Source: Bacteroidota bacterium (GTDB lineage Bacteria; Bacteroidota; Ignavibacteria; UBA10030; SZUA-254). Taken from it: a DNA stretch of 32,519 nucleotides. The stretch lies in the NCBI GenBank assembly GCA_030019075.1, contig JASEHD010000019.1, forward strand, positions 1 to 32,519. Direction: 5' to 3'. The position numbers and the translations under genes are program-made. Below, one piece after another: positions 8,913-18,105 of the stretch (position 1 is the stretch's first letter; each line of letters starts with the position of its first letter). Under the pieces are notes generated by a model. It saw nothing but the letters and a program-made list of their open reading frames with translations. It did no database searches and had not been told where the DNA came from.

Positions 8913-10355
8913 TCAAAATGGCGTTTCTTCGGGTAAAAAGGCTGGAGGAGTTAACATCATCTCAAGTTTTTCAAAACTTGCATACTCTTTATGGAATTGG
9001 AGCCGAACGATGCCGGTTGGTCCATTTCTTTGTTTTCCGATGATGATTTCAGCTAATCCTTCGGAAGGGATGTTACCTAATTCTTCATCCTTAATTGTGT
9101 CGATGTTATATGTTTCCGGACGATGAACAAATACCACAACGTCAGCATCCTGCTCGATTGCACCAGACTCACGGAGGTCGGCAAGTACTGGTCGCTTATC
9201 GCCACGAGTTTCGACTGCGCGATTTAATTGAGATAATGCCATTACAGGAATATCAAGTTCTTTCGCCAGCGCTTTTAGGGAGCGGGATATCATAGAAATT
9301 TCTCGCTCCCGCGATTCAGCGTTTTTTGGACCTTGAACCAACTGTAAATAATCGATTATAACAAGTCCAACATTATGCTCAGCTTTTAGACGCCGCGCCT
9401 TAGCCCGAAGTTCCAAAATGCCTAACGAAGGTGTATCATCAATAAATATTTTCGCTTCTGCCAATCTGCCGACGTTTCGGCTCAGATTTTTCCACTTGTC
9501 TTCATGCAGCCGTCCGGTTCTTAATTCGTGTGCGTTTACTTTCGCTTCAGATGCGAGAAGTCGTATTATCAATTGTCTTTCAGACATTTCGAGACTAAAA
9601 ACACCAACAGCGGTTTTCTTCTCTTTGTGCATGGCAGCATTGCGCGCGACAGATAAGGCAAATGCCGTTTTTCCCTGGCTAGGTCGTCCTGCTACAATTA
9701 CTAAATCAGATTTCTGAAAACCGCCTGTTTTTTCATCAAGAAACGAAAAACCACTCGGCACACCTGTTACACCACTATGTTTACCGTGAATCTCTTGCAG
9801 CATTTCAAATGTTTCATGAAGGGCGCGATTTATCGGTGTGAACGATCTCTTCATTCGCCGCTCCGAGATTTGGAATATCTTCGATTCAGCTTCGTCGAGT
9901 AAATCAAGCGCGTCCTCTGTATCGCTGTATGCTCGCGAAGCAACTTCTGACGAAGCAGATATCAAATTGCGCATCAATGATTTTTCTAAAACAATGCGTG
10001 TATGATAATCCACATTAGCGGGCGAGGCGGTACTCATTGTCAGCTCGGTTATGTACAGAGGATCTTCAGTGGGATTTAACTGTCCTCGCCGCCGCAGCTC
10101 TTCGACAAGCGTTACGGCGTCAATCGGATCACCCTTTTCAAATAGCGATATCATCGCCTGGAAAAATTTATGATGCGTTGGATTGTAAAAACTCGCCGGC
10201 TCAAGCATCTCTATAACTTTAGGAACCGCCTCTTTTTCAATCAACATGGCGCCGAGAACTGCTTTTTCAACATCAACGGCTTGCGGTGGTATGCGCCCCG
10301 TTGTTGATATATCAACCGATGGTTGATATTCGATATTTTTCTTCGACTTTGCCAT
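8913..10355 (-). CDS. dnaB: Replicative DNA helicase DnaB
   Basis: This is a 480-residue hexameric fork helicase. The N-terminal helical domain (about 20-125, IPPQAVDVEKAVLGAML) is followed by a RecA-like ATPase domain: Walker A GRPSQGKTAFAL near 220, VFSLEMSERQL, Walker B VGLVIIDYLQLV, and the arginine-containing KQRNGPTG motif near 445. There is no intein or insertion and the length is normal. It starts 2 bases after the uracil-DNA glycosylase stop, so the two are translationally linked. The C-terminal tail is short and Pro-rich. Confidence 0.98.
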   Translation of the reverse strand: MAKSKKNIEYQPSVDISTTGRIPPQAVDVEKAVLGAMLIEKEAVPKVIEMLEPASFYNPTHHKFFQAMISLFEKGDPIDAVTLVEELRRRGQLNPTEDPLYITELTMSTASPANVDYHTRIVLEKSLMRNLISASSEVASRAYSDTEDALDLLDEAESKIFQISERRMKRSFTPINRALHETFEMLQEIHGKHSGVTGVPSGFSFLDEKTGGFQKSDLVIVAGRPSQGKTAFALSVARNAAMHKEKKTAVGVFSLEMSERQLIIRLLASEAKVNAHELRTGRLHEDKWKNLSRNVGRLAEAKIFIDDTPSLGILELRAKARRLKAEHNVGLVIIDYLQLVQGPKNAESREREISMISRSLKALAKELDIPVMALSQLNRAVETRGDKRPVLADLRESGAIEQDADVVVFVHRPETYNIDTIKDEELGNIPSEGLAEIIIGKQRNGPTGIVRLQFHKEYASFEKLEMMLTPPAFLPEETPF

Positions 10356-10357
10356 AT

Positions 10358-11080
10358 TCAGTTTGCTTTCATTTGATCATATTCTTTTTTAAACATTTTC
10401 ATGTCTTCCCATGCGGGATATTTCCAATTAGGATTTCTCAACAAGGCAGCGGGATGATACGTTACAATTAGTTTTGTGCCGCGAAAATCATGAAATTTAC
10501 CGCGCATTGCCGTAAGAGAGTCATTCGTTTGCAATAACCATTGGGCTGAAATTCTGCCGAGACAAATAATAAATTTTGGTTGAATCAACTCGATCTGTTT
10601 AAACAAATAGGGTGTACATGTTTCCATCTCAAAGGATTCGGGGTCGCGATTATTCGGTGGCCTGCATTTTAAAATATTGCATATAAATACTTCTTCTCTC
10701 TTTAGATTTACCGCCTCTAAAATTTTATTTAGAAGCTGACCTCCTCTGCCAACGAATGGCTTACCCTGTGCATCTTCATCGGCACCCGGTGCTTCACCGA
10801 CGAACATAACCTCGGCTTTTGGATTGCCGACACCGAAGACAAAATTTAATCGCTGACTGCCTAACTGGCATTTAATACATGTGTTAATGTTCTTTTCGAG
10901 TTCGTCGACCGTTTGTAAATTTGTCCAGGGTTCATCCGGATATGAGAATGATATTTTTTTAGTGTCTGGTTTTTTCGTTTGCTTTTCCTCGGTGTAAATG
11001 ATATTTCCAAATAAATCTTGCTGCTGCATAAAATAACGTTTTGTATTCTCAAGGATTTCCGACAATGTTTTTGCCAACAA
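10358..11080 (-). CDS. Type-4 (Fe-S) uracil-DNA glycosylase
   Basis: The enzyme removes uracil from DNA to start base-excision repair. The family 4 signature [20 protein letters not shown] (about 95-114) and the HP motif TYHPAALLR are present. Four cysteines fit the iron-sulfur cluster: C68 and C71 (CIKC), C139 (LKCRPP) and C155 (METC). The TTG start at 11080 is preceded by GAGAGGA at good spacing and gives 240 residues; an ATG 17 codons later (11029) is the alternative. The first 60 residues are a poorly conserved extension. It lies between coaBC and dnaB with gaps below 10 bases. Confidence 0.93.
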   Translation of the reverse strand: MLAKTLSEILENTKRYFMQQQDLFGNIIYTEEKQTKKPDTKKISFSYPDEPWTNLQTVDELEKNINTCIKCQLGSQRLNFVFGVGNPKAEVMFVGEAPGADEDAQGKPFVGRGGQLLNKILEAVNLKREEVFICNILKCRPPNNRDPESFEMETCTPYLFKQIELIQPKFIICLGRISAQWLLQTNDSLTAMRGKFHDFRGTKLIVTYHPAALLRNPNWKYPAWEDMKMFKKEYDQMKAN

Positions 11081-11089
11081 AGTATCCTC

Positions 11090-12307
11090 TCATTTCAATA
11101 ATTTCGAGACTCTGTTCAGGATTTCGTTAGCAACGTCGTACTTCGGCATTTTCTTTAACTTTTCGATTTTTCCGTTTTTTGAGATGATAGTAACAATGTT
11201 CGTGTCGGAATCGAAGGCAGCACCTTTTTTCTTGGGATTATTCAAAATGATAAGATCCAGTTTTTTTCTCTTCAATTTTTCCATCGCATTGTGGATGTCG
11301 TTATGTGTTTCCAAAGAAAAGCCAACAAGCACACCTTCTTTCTTTCCCTCGCCTAAAGAGTGAAGAATATCTTTTGTTTTTTTCAGCTTGAGAAGGAGGG
11401 TGTCATTATCTAACTCTTCTTTTTTAACTTTTTTTGAAAAAGAATTTATTGGTGTAAAATCCGCAACTGCTGCCGCCATAATGATTGCATCTGTTCCTTT
11501 TTTGTGTTTCATTACGGCATTGTACATCTGCTGAGCGTTTTCTACATCAATACGATGAACGTTCTTCGGTGTCTGGATCTGAACATGTCCTGTAATAAGT
11601 TTAACTTCCGCGCCACGATGGGCGGCTGCCGTAGCGAGAGCAAAACCCATTTTCCCTGAAGACCGATTGCCGATATATCGTACAGGGTCAATGGCTTCGC
11701 GAGTTGGTCCTGCGGTAATTAATATTTTTTTTCCTCTGAAATCTTGATGAGCAAATTGTAAAATTTCTTCCACTGCATTTTGTATTTTAGGGAGGTCGGG
11801 CAGTCGCCCCTGACCAACCAAACCGCTTGCAAGTTCACCTTCTTCGGGAGGCAGAATTATATATCCTAACTCTCGCAAGGAGGTAATATTATTCTGGGTT
11901 TGGGTTCTTTGCCACATATCCACATCCATCGAGGGTGAAACAACGACTGGAGCGCGCATTGCAAGAGCTAATGTGGTAACTGCGTTATCGGCGTACCCGT
12001 GTGCAAGTTTTGCAATAGTATTTGCAGTTGCGGGAGCGATAAGCATTACGTGCGCCCATTGCGCCAGATCGATATGCCATGTGCCGGCGGATAGAACATT
12101 AGAATCTGACTGTGGAAAATTTCCCATTACAACTTCGTTACCGCTGACAGTTGATAAGGTGAGGGGTGTAACGAATTCCTTCGCTGCATCAGTCATGACA
12201 ATTTTTACCGATGCACCACTCTTTTTGAGATCGCGAATGAGCTGAGGAATTTTATAAGCTGCAATTCCACCCGTCAATCCGATGAGAATATTTTTCCCCT
12301 TCAGCAT
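11090..12307 (-). CDS. coaBC: Bifunctional phosphopantothenoylcysteine synthetase/decarboxylase
   Basis: This is a 405-residue coenzyme A biosynthesis enzyme. The N-terminal FMN decarboxylase domain (1-180) has LTGGIAAYK, the active-site His in GTWHID (H78), [14 protein letters not shown] and SPSMDVDMW. The C-terminal synthetase domain has [38 protein letters not shown] and SKKVKKEE. One oddity: the position of the catalytic cysteine of E. coli Dfp (C158, in an ACG motif) reads LASG here, so it is Ser161. Everything else is intact. It is followed closely by the glycosylase gene in one operon. Confidence 0.95.
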   Translation of the reverse strand: MLKGKNILIGLTGGIAAYKIPQLIRDLKKSGASVKIVMTDAAKEFVTPLTLSTVSGNEVVMGNFPQSDSNVLSAGTWHIDLAQWAHVMLIAPATANTIAKLAHGYADNAVTTLALAMRAPVVVSPSMDVDMWQRTQTQNNITSLRELGYIILPPEEGELASGLVGQGRLPDLPKIQNAVEEILQFAHQDFRGKKILITAGPTREAIDPVRYIGNRSSGKMGFALATAAAHRGAEVKLITGHVQIQTPKNVHRIDVENAQQMYNAVMKHKKGTDAIIMAAAVADFTPINSFSKKVKKEELDNDTLLLKLKKTKDILHSLGEGKKEGVLVGFSLETHNDIHNAMEKLKRKKLDLIILNNPKKKGAAFDSDTNIVTIISKNGKIEKLKKMPKYDVANEILNRVSKLLK

Positions 12308-12340
12308 ATTTTTCTTTTAAAGTAAACGCCTTCAGATATC

Positions 12341-12655
12341 CTATAACTTGGGTTCTTCGTCTTTGTATCTATAAGTTAGTAAGCCTTTATTAAGTTCTTC
12401 TATGGCAGCTTCCGTTGGTTTCGGACGTTTTTCGAATTCTTGTGCAACCAGGATCTGATCTGGATTTATTTGCGGCTGCTCAGTTTCTTCTTCCGGCTCA
12501 AAGACTTTCGGTTGCAGCATCTCTACGCGCTGGTTAAATTCAACTTTCATCTCCTCATTTATCTGGCGGGCACGCTTCAACAACACAACGATCGCTTCAT
12601 AAATATTCTCACATTTATTGCTCAGTTTATCAATCTCTATTGGTTTTATCGGCAT
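12341..12655 (-). CDS. rpoZ: RNA polymerase omega subunit, Bacteroidota-like
   Basis: This is a small 104-residue protein. The N-terminal half (PIEIDKLSNKCENIYEAIVV, then LLKRARQINEE) matches the omega/Rpb6 pattern in which the NxYEaivv helix packs on the beta' subunit. The second half is acidic and divergent, ending in RPKPTEAAIEELNKGLL, the helix often found at the end of Bacteroidota-type omegas. Position between gmk and coaBC supports the call, because gmk-rpoZ-coaBC is a common order. An AAGGAAAG ribosome site precedes the ATG. Confidence 0.9.
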   Translation of the reverse strand: MPIKPIEIDKLSNKCENIYEAIVVLLKRARQINEEMKVEFNQRVEMLQPKVFEPEEETEQPQINPDQILVAQEFEKRPKPTEAAIEELNKGLLTYRYKDEEPKL

Positions 12656-12693
12656 TAGTAATCTTTCCTTAAATGGTTTTATTTCTATGTTAG

Positions 12694-13275
12694 TTAAAAT
12701 TTATTGTTTTTTCTGATCATCTCATCTGTAATGATTGCATCAACCGATGTTACTGCTTTATCAAGGACATCGTTAACAACGCAATGATCAAACTCTTTAG
12801 CTCGGTCAAGCTCCATTGTTACACGTTCCATACGTTTATTGAGTGTTTCGGCGGTTTCCGTTTTTCGGTTCCTTAGTCGATCAGTAAGTAATTTTAAACT
12901 TGGTGGTTTAATAAAAATTAGTATCGAGTGCTTTGGATATTTTTCTTTGATTGAAAGAGCGCCTTTTACATCAATATCAAATAGTATCGAGGTGCCATTG
13001 TTTATCGCTTTTTCAACTTCACTTTTCAACGATCCATAATAGTCACCATATATCTGTTCCCACTCAATCAGCTCATCTTGATTTATTTTTTTCTCGAACT
13101 CATTTTTAGAGATGAAAAAATAATCTTTTCCCTCTACTTCTGTGTTTCGCTTAGGTCGTGTTGTTGCTGAAACCGAGAAACCAATATCGGGATATCGCGT
13201 GAGGATTTCTCTGGCTATAGTTGTTTTTCCACAACCACTCGGACCTGAGATAACTATCAACTTTGGATGAGACAT
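12694..13275 (-). CDS. gmk: Guanylate kinase
   Basis: It phosphorylates GMP to GDP with ATP. The 193-residue sequence has the P-loop SGPSGCGKTT (about 10-19), the GMP-binding segment SATTRPKRNTEVEGKDYFF, EWEQIYGDYYGS, the Walker B-like ILFDIDVKGA, and the lid RNRKTETAETLNKRM. All key residues are present. It is placed between yicC and rpoZ, a conserved arrangement. Confidence 0.97.
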   Translation of the reverse strand: MSHPKLIVISGPSGCGKTTIAREILTRYPDIGFSVSATTRPKRNTEVEGKDYFFISKNEFEKKINQDELIEWEQIYGDYYGSLKSEVEKAINNGTSILFDIDVKGALSIKEKYPKHSILIFIKPPSLKLLTDRLRNRKTETAETLNKRMERVTMELDRAKEFDHCVVNDVLDKAVTSVDAIITDEMIRKNNKF

Positions 13276-13290
13276 TTACAGTTTTATGAA

Positions 13291-14172
13291 CTATTCAATG
13301 TTCTGTAATTGTTCTCGTATTTTTTCCAATTCTTCTTTGATGACAATAACAAGATGAGCAATTTCGGCATTATTCGCTTTTGCTCCTATCGTGTTTGCCT
13401 CGCGATTCATTTCCTGAGTAAGGAAATTTAATTTGCGACCCGCAGCTTCTTCGTTATAAAATGATTTCACAAAATATTTGTTGTGGCTGCGAAACCGAAC
13501 ACACTCTTCGGTTGTATCGAGTTTATCAACCATCAGTGCGAATTCGAGTTCTAAGCGATTGCTATCAATAACTGACTGATCGTTAACCAATTCTTTCACT
13601 CGTTCTTCCAACCTTTTTCGCTCTTCAGGCAAACGATCTCTCGAGATAGTTTCTATCTGGTCGATCATTTCATCGATTCGCTTTATTCTTTGTAAAAGAT
13701 CGTTTAACAATTCTCCGCCTTCATGGCGGCGCATCAAAACTACTTCATCAAGAGCTTTGTTCAAGGATTCCTTTGCGATGAGCCATTCCCGCTCATCGCC
13801 TTTTTCGAATTCATTGATCTCGATTACCTCTGGAAAATTCAAAAGATGCTCGAGCTTTATTTTTTCCTGAATCTTTACCGCTTTACGGAGATCATTTAAC
13901 AGCTTGTAAAAAGACTTCGCAGCAGTTGTGTTAATCTTTAATGGGACTTCGTTTGTATTTTCATGAGTAATACTCAATACAACATTTATCTTGCCCCGAA
14001 CAAATTTTGCCCGTAACAGCTCTTTTACTTCATTCTCTCTAAGTGACATCGTGCGCGGCAGTTTTGATGTAACTTCAAAATAACGGCTGTTGACAGAACG
14101 CACCTCTGCAACAGCAGTGATCTGCTCTTCCGTTACTTCCCCCCGACCATAACCTGTCATGCTTGAAATCAT
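13291..14172 (-). CDS. yicC: YicC family endoribonuclease
   Basis: This is a 293-residue protein starting with the hallmark MISSMTGYGRGE. The N-terminal YicC domain (1-155, VRSVNSRYFEVTSKLP) and the C-terminal DUF1732 domain (about 205-293, FLTQEMNREANTIGAK and ending in EELEKIREQLQNIE) are complete. Family members act as RNases in E. coli. It is the first gene of the housekeeping cluster and lies 15 bases before gmk, divergent from rqcH. Confidence 0.95.
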   Translation of the reverse strand: MISSMTGYGRGEVTEEQITAVAEVRSVNSRYFEVTSKLPRTMSLRENEVKELLRAKFVRGKINVVLSITHENTNEVPLKINTTAAKSFYKLLNDLRKAVKIQEKIKLEHLLNFPEVIEINEFEKGDEREWLIAKESLNKALDEVVLMRRHEGGELLNDLLQRIKRIDEMIDQIETISRDRLPEERKRLEERVKELVNDQSVIDSNRLELEFALMVDKLDTTEECVRFRSHNKYFVKSFYNEEAAGRKLNFLTQEMNREANTIGAKANNAEIAHLVIVIKEELEKIREQLQNIE

Positions 14173-14203
14173 TTAAAAAACAACAATATTTGGAAAATTT
14201 TCT

Positions 14204-14237
14204 ATTATAAGGTACGAAATATTCAAACGTACGTCAA
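14204..14237 (-). promoter_or_regulatory. Possible promoter of the yicC-gmk-rpoZ cluster
   Basis: On the minus strand a perfect TATAAT (14204-14209) lies about 32 bases before the yicC ATG. TTGACG (14232-14237) lies upstream, but the spacing is 22 bases, longer than a standard sigma-70 promoter. The -10 box is more credible than the -35 box. Confidence 0.35.
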
Positions 14238-14327
14238 GAAAAACCTTTTAACATATTCAACACAGTTTTTTCACCTTGTCAAAAATAAATTATTGAGAAA
14301 CATTGAGTTTTTAAATATATTGTGAAC

Positions 14328-16013
14328 ATGATAGTCCATTATTTCACACTGCGCGCTTTTATTCAAGAGCTTCAGCCCTTTCTTCAAAATACTCTTATCA
14401 TAGAGTCGTTTACCCAAACAAAAGACGAGCTTATTGTTACTCTTAATAAAATCCACGATGAGAAAACCTGTAAATCACTTTGTGTCTCGGTAAAAACGCG
14501 GTTTAATTACATCGTATTGCGTGACCAAAGTAAACGGGCAACTAAAAATACAGTCGACCTCTTCAATAACATTGCCGGATCAACACTTCAACAAATATCG
14601 ATTCATCCAACAGATCGAACGATCATTATAGAGCTTGATTCAAGCAAAAGACTCTTCATTCAACTTTACAACACGGAATCGAGCAACATTATTCTTGTCG
14701 ATGAACATAATACGATTCTCAAATCATTTAAACGTAACAAGGAATTGAAAGGAAAATTATTTTCTATACAAAGCCGGGATTTAGACCAAAACATCCTAAC
14801 TGACCTTCAACACTTTCTTAGCAAGATAACGAATACGGCAGAGGTCTCAATACTAACGGGGATTAAAAAATTATTTCCAATACTTGGTTCCGTTTATGTG
14901 CGTGAAATTTTGCACCGGGCAAAAATACTTGAACCAACCCTAATAAAAAATCTCCACCTCGATGAGTTAACGATTGTACATCGTGAATTACAGCGTTTAT
15001 GGAAGGAAGCTTTTCAGCCATCTCCAAGGATATATACTTTAAGTGAAAAAGAAAAAATACTATCAATTATTCCCCTTCATCATCTTGAGGATAATCAAGT
15101 CGAAACATTTTCTTCTGTCAATAATGCGATTCGCGTCTATCTCGCTCAAACGTTTAAAGAACAAAGTATTTCAGACGAGAAGGTTGAATTGTCAAACAAG
15201 CTACAGCACGAGTTGCATCGCGCTCAACGGGCCTTTGAAGAAACGAGCGGAGCAAAGTTAACCGATCCATCGGAGTGCGATCATATCGGAAATGTGCTGC
15301 TTGCAAGCTTACAACATCTTAAAAAAGGTATGAAGCACATTTCTCTCGAAAATATCGGTGGAGATTCTGACTATATTGAAATTGATCTTAATCCTGAATT
15401 GACGCCTGTACAAAACGCCGAACGATATTTTGAGAAGGCACGGCGTGCAAGAACCGCAGAGAAAGAAACTCAAAAACGGATTATTGACTTACATAGAAAG
15501 ATCGATACAGTTAAAAAATTGCTTGATTCACTTCAAGTCTGTCAATCAAAAGTTGAGGTCAAAGAATATAAAAAAGTATACGAAAAAGAATTACGGGCTT
15601 TTAAAATGATAGGAAATAGATTTGAAGATGAGTTACCCCCATTCCGGATTTTTCAGGTGGCTGGTGGCTATGAAGTATGGGTTGGTAAGAGCAGTGCAAA
15701 TAACGATCTTCTCACGATGAAATATGCAAAACCAAATGATTTATGGTTTCATGCTCGCGGTTCAAGCGGATCTCATACTGTTCTGAAGGTGAAAAGTGGT
15801 GTGAAAGATATCCCAAAGGAAACAATATATCAGGCGGCAAGTATTGCAGCATATTACAGTAAAATGCGAAAAGCAAACAATGTCCCTGTTGCCTATACTG
15901 AACGAAAATATGTAAGAAAACCGAAAGGCGCTCCAGCAGGAACAGTAACATTAGAGCGGGAAGAGGTAATCTTCGTTAAACCTTATCTACCGCAGCCAGT
16001 TGAAAAAATATAA
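14328..16013 (+). CDS. rqcH: NFACT family ribosome quality-control protein RqcH
   Basis: It binds 60S-like 50S subunits carrying a stalled peptidyl-tRNA and adds alanine tails. The NFACT-N domain begins with HYFTLRAFIQELQP and contains the DR motif in HPTDRTIIIEL (about residues 96-97), the pair needed for tRNA handling in B. subtilis RqcH. A long helical and coiled-coil middle (about 280-440) is followed by the NFACT-R domain with NDLWFHARGSSGSHTVL, an AASIAAYYSKMR helix, and RKYVRKPKGAPAGTV. I prefer the ATG at 14328 (561 residues); a GTG two codons earlier (14322) is possible. It is divergent from yicC. Confidence 0.93.
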   Translation: MIVHYFTLRAFIQELQPFLQNTLIIESFTQTKDELIVTLNKIHDEKTCKSLCVSVKTRFNYIVLRDQSKRATKNTVDLFNNIAGSTLQQISIHPTDRTIIIELDSSKRLFIQLYNTESSNIILVDEHNTILKSFKRNKELKGKLFSIQSRDLDQNILTDLQHFLSKITNTAEVSILTGIKKLFPILGSVYVREILHRAKILEPTLIKNLHLDELTIVHRELQRLWKEAFQPSPRIYTLSEKEKILSIIPLHHLEDNQVETFSSVNNAIRVYLAQTFKEQSISDEKVELSNKLQHELHRAQRAFEETSGAKLTDPSECDHIGNVLLASLQHLKKGMKHISLENIGGDSDYIEIDLNPELTPVQNAERYFEKARRARTAEKETQKRIIDLHRKIDTVKKLLDSLQVCQSKVEVKEYKKVYEKELRAFKMIGNRFEDELPPFRIFQVAGGYEVWVGKSSANNDLLTMKYAKPNDLWFHARGSSGSHTVLKVKSGVKDIPKETIYQAASIAAYYSKMRKANNVPVAYTERKYVRKPKGAPAGTVTLEREEVIFVKPYLPQPVEKI

Positions 16014-16064
16014 AAAATGTCTTAACTTCAAAATGATAATAACATCAAAGAAAGGATAATATCA

Positions 16065-16376
16065 ATGCCTCTGAAACCGAGCGAAAAAGAAGAAGAATAC
16101 TTTGCACGATTAGAAGCTCAGAAGAAAAAGAAGCTTGCTGAAGAGCGGGAAAAATCTCTAAAACAAAAAGAGCGCGATGAATTAAAGCAGCTCCACTGGA
16201 TGCATTGTCCTAAGTGTGGGTCAGAGCTTCAAACAATTACGTACCAAGAAGTAGAAATTGACCGGTGTTTTTCCTGCAATGGTTTATGGCTTGATGAAGG
16301 GGAGTTAGAAAAAATTAGCAAAACTGATGCTGGAAAAAGCAGTATGATTTCAGCGGTTCTTAGGATCTTCAAATAA
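16065..16376 (+). CDS. TFIIB-type zinc-ribbon protein
   Basis: This is a 103-residue protein. Residues 1-43 are a highly charged Lys/Glu-rich helix. Residues about 46-85 are a zinc ribbon of the zf-TFIIB family: CPKCGSEL, then the CFSCNGLWLDEGELEKI signature. A short C-terminal helix follows. An AAAGGA ribosome site precedes the ATG. It lies 51 bases after rqcH and its last 27 bases overlap the end of the convergent phosphatase gene. Function is unknown; a nucleic-acid or protein-binding role is only a family-level guess. Confidence 0.87.
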   Translation: MPLKPSEKEEEYFARLEAQKKKKLAEEREKSLKQKERDELKQLHWMHCPKCGSELQTITYQEVEIDRCFSCNGLWLDEGELEKISKTDAGKSSMISAVLRIFK

Positions 16377-18011
16377 CCTTAATGCTTCTTTCAACACCCT
16401 TCCTTCGCACGGTTGCGGACATTCAATTTCCAAAGCTGCTGCAATGGTTGGGGCAAGATCGATGGGTTGTGCGGGTATTTTATAAGTTCCGGTTAAAAAC
16501 ATTTTTCCATAAAAGACGAGCGGCACATGGGAATCGTAATCATACGGTTGACCATGGTTTGTGCCAACACTATCTCCACTCATTATAAAATTTGGTTTCA
16601 ATACATAAAGCACATCACCGCTGCGATGAGAATGAAAAGATTTTTTCACTTTAACAGCGACAGGATTCTGAATGTTTTTTACTTCAAGTACCGGGCGTGT
16701 TACCACCTCCGCAATGAATGGTAACACCATAAATGAATCTTTTAAAACTTGCGAGGCAGCTTCAAGAGTGATACCATTTTTAAATAAAATATCGTGGTTA
16801 AAGTAAATATCACATTCGTTGACATATTCTATGCATGATTCCCTTTCTGTTTGCCCAAATTTATTTTCAAGAATCCGCTTCGCATAAATTGCCATCATTT
16901 TCGAGCTCACTCTCCCCGCCTGTACATCTGGAGATTTTTTCTTAAGAAATTCGGGGATATGAGCTACCCCGTGATCACTCGTAAGTGCGATGATGCAGTT
17001 ACTTAGCCCGATTTTGTTATCTATAAACGAGAAAAAATCTCCAAGCATTTTATCTGTTCTAAGAATATTGTCGAACGTTTCCCGGCTGTCGGGTCCATAC
17101 GCATGGCCGATTTCATCAGTTACCGAAATACCGACGAACAACATATCTGTAATCCCTCTCAATCCAAGCGACTCCGCCGTAAAAACACTGCAGGCAGCAT
17201 TGAGCAGAAACTCGGTGGAATGGGGTGACAATTCAAGAGACTGATAATATGATGGCGTAATGCTCGAGGAGTTATCACCATATATGTGATGGGGGAATGC
17301 TTTCCCGATCTTACCCCAGTCGGCTTCGTAGGGGACATTATCCTCGTCACACAAAATCGCAGCTATCGATGGATTAATTTCATTCCATGTTTTCCCGAAG
17401 TAATCTCTGATCAACCCAGATGTGTTTATTGCTTTCACATACGATGGAAGTGACTGCATATAATATGTTGAAGTAACGATAAGAGACTCAGCGATCCAGT
17501 ACGCGGTGCCTAATTTTCCTGCCATCAGAATAGCTGATCGATCTTTATTCGAAATAGCAATCACCTTAGATCTGAAGTTAGAATGGATACGCAGCATATC
17601 GCCAAGAGTGTAGATCAGTAAATTTTTCGGTGATTTCCCGCCCTGATTGTTACCGATTATATGACCAGAGTCGTCAGACACACTGTTTATATATTTTTTC
17701 TTATCACGGTCGTACCAGCCATTGGAAATGATGCCATTAATATTTGCGTATGTACCGGTGCTTATTGCAGCATGACCCGGTGCAGTTTTGGTGAGAGCAT
17801 GTTCAAATTTCACATTCTCAAAATTTGCTCCGTGTTGAATCAGATAATTAAAGCCCCCATCAACCGAGAAGTATGGCTGAAAACGCTGTATGTAATAGTA
17901 TGGAAATTGATCAAGCGTAATGATAACGACTGCTTTGGGTTGCTGGGAGAATAAATTTAAATGAAAGAGAACAGCAAAGAGAATGGCTATATATTTAGTT
18001 GATGCCTTCAC
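16350..18011 (-). CDS. PafA-like secreted alkaline phosphatase family protein
   Basis: This is a 553-residue protein with a signal peptide (about 5-23, ending LFSQQ). It belongs to the alkaline phosphatase/phosphodiesterase superfamily. Likely metal and catalytic residues are D34 in TLDQF, the nucleophile T76 in TKTAPGH, the K157-D-R159 pair in NKDRSAIL (equivalent to K162/R164 of PafA), Asp and His in TDEIGHAYGPDS, TSDHGVAH, and the C-terminal His in GTNHGQPYDYD. The Lys/Arg pair favours a phosphate monoesterase like Elizabethkingia PafA. The start is GTG, since no in-frame ATG lies upstream. It is a single gene, divergent from the hisA-like operon. The natural substrate cannot be read from the sequence. 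Confidence 0.92.
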   Translation of the reverse strand: MKASTKYIAILFAVLFHLNLFSQQPKAVVIITLDQFPYYYIQRFQPYFSVDGGFNYLIQHGANFENVKFEHALTKTAPGHAAISTGTYANINGIISNGWYDRDKKKYINSVSDDSGHIIGNNQGGKSPKNLLIYTLGDMLRIHSNFRSKVIAISNKDRSAILMAGKLGTAYWIAESLIVTSTYYMQSLPSYVKAINTSGLIRDYFGKTWNEINPSIAAILCDEDNVPYEADWGKIGKAFPHHIYGDNSSSITPSYYQSLELSPHSTEFLLNAACSVFTAESLGLRGITDMLFVGISVTDEIGHAYGPDSRETFDNILRTDKMLGDFFSFIDNKIGLSNCIIALTSDHGVAHIPEFLKKKSPDVQAGRVSSKMMAIYAKRILENKFGQTERESCIEYVNECDIYFNHDILFKNGITLEAASQVLKDSFMVLPFIAEVVTRPVLEVKNIQNPVAVKVKKSFHSHRSGDVLYVLKPNFIMSGDSVGTNHGQPYDYDSHVPLVFYGKMFLTGTYKIPAQPIDLAPTIAAALEIECPQPCEGRVLKEALRLFEDPKNR

Positions 18012-18018
18012 CGATTAT

Positions 18019-18046
18019 AATATAATTACACTTGTTTGAATTTCAA
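18019..18046 (-). promoter_or_regulatory. Possible promoter of the phosphatase gene
   Basis: On the minus strand TTGAAA (18041-18046) and TATATT (18019-18024) are 16 bases apart. The -10 box ends only 7 bases before the GTG start, so this promoter would give a leaderless or nearly leaderless transcript. Confidence 0.3.
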
Positions 18047-18105
18047 AAAAAAATTCTGCATTTTTAAAATATGTTAATAATATTCTTAATACGGGTTCAT
18101 AACAA

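Noticed and set aside
14322-14327. GTG start of rqcH
   Set aside because: It adds only two residues and the ATG directly after fits the usual NFACT N-terminus; it cannot be excluded.
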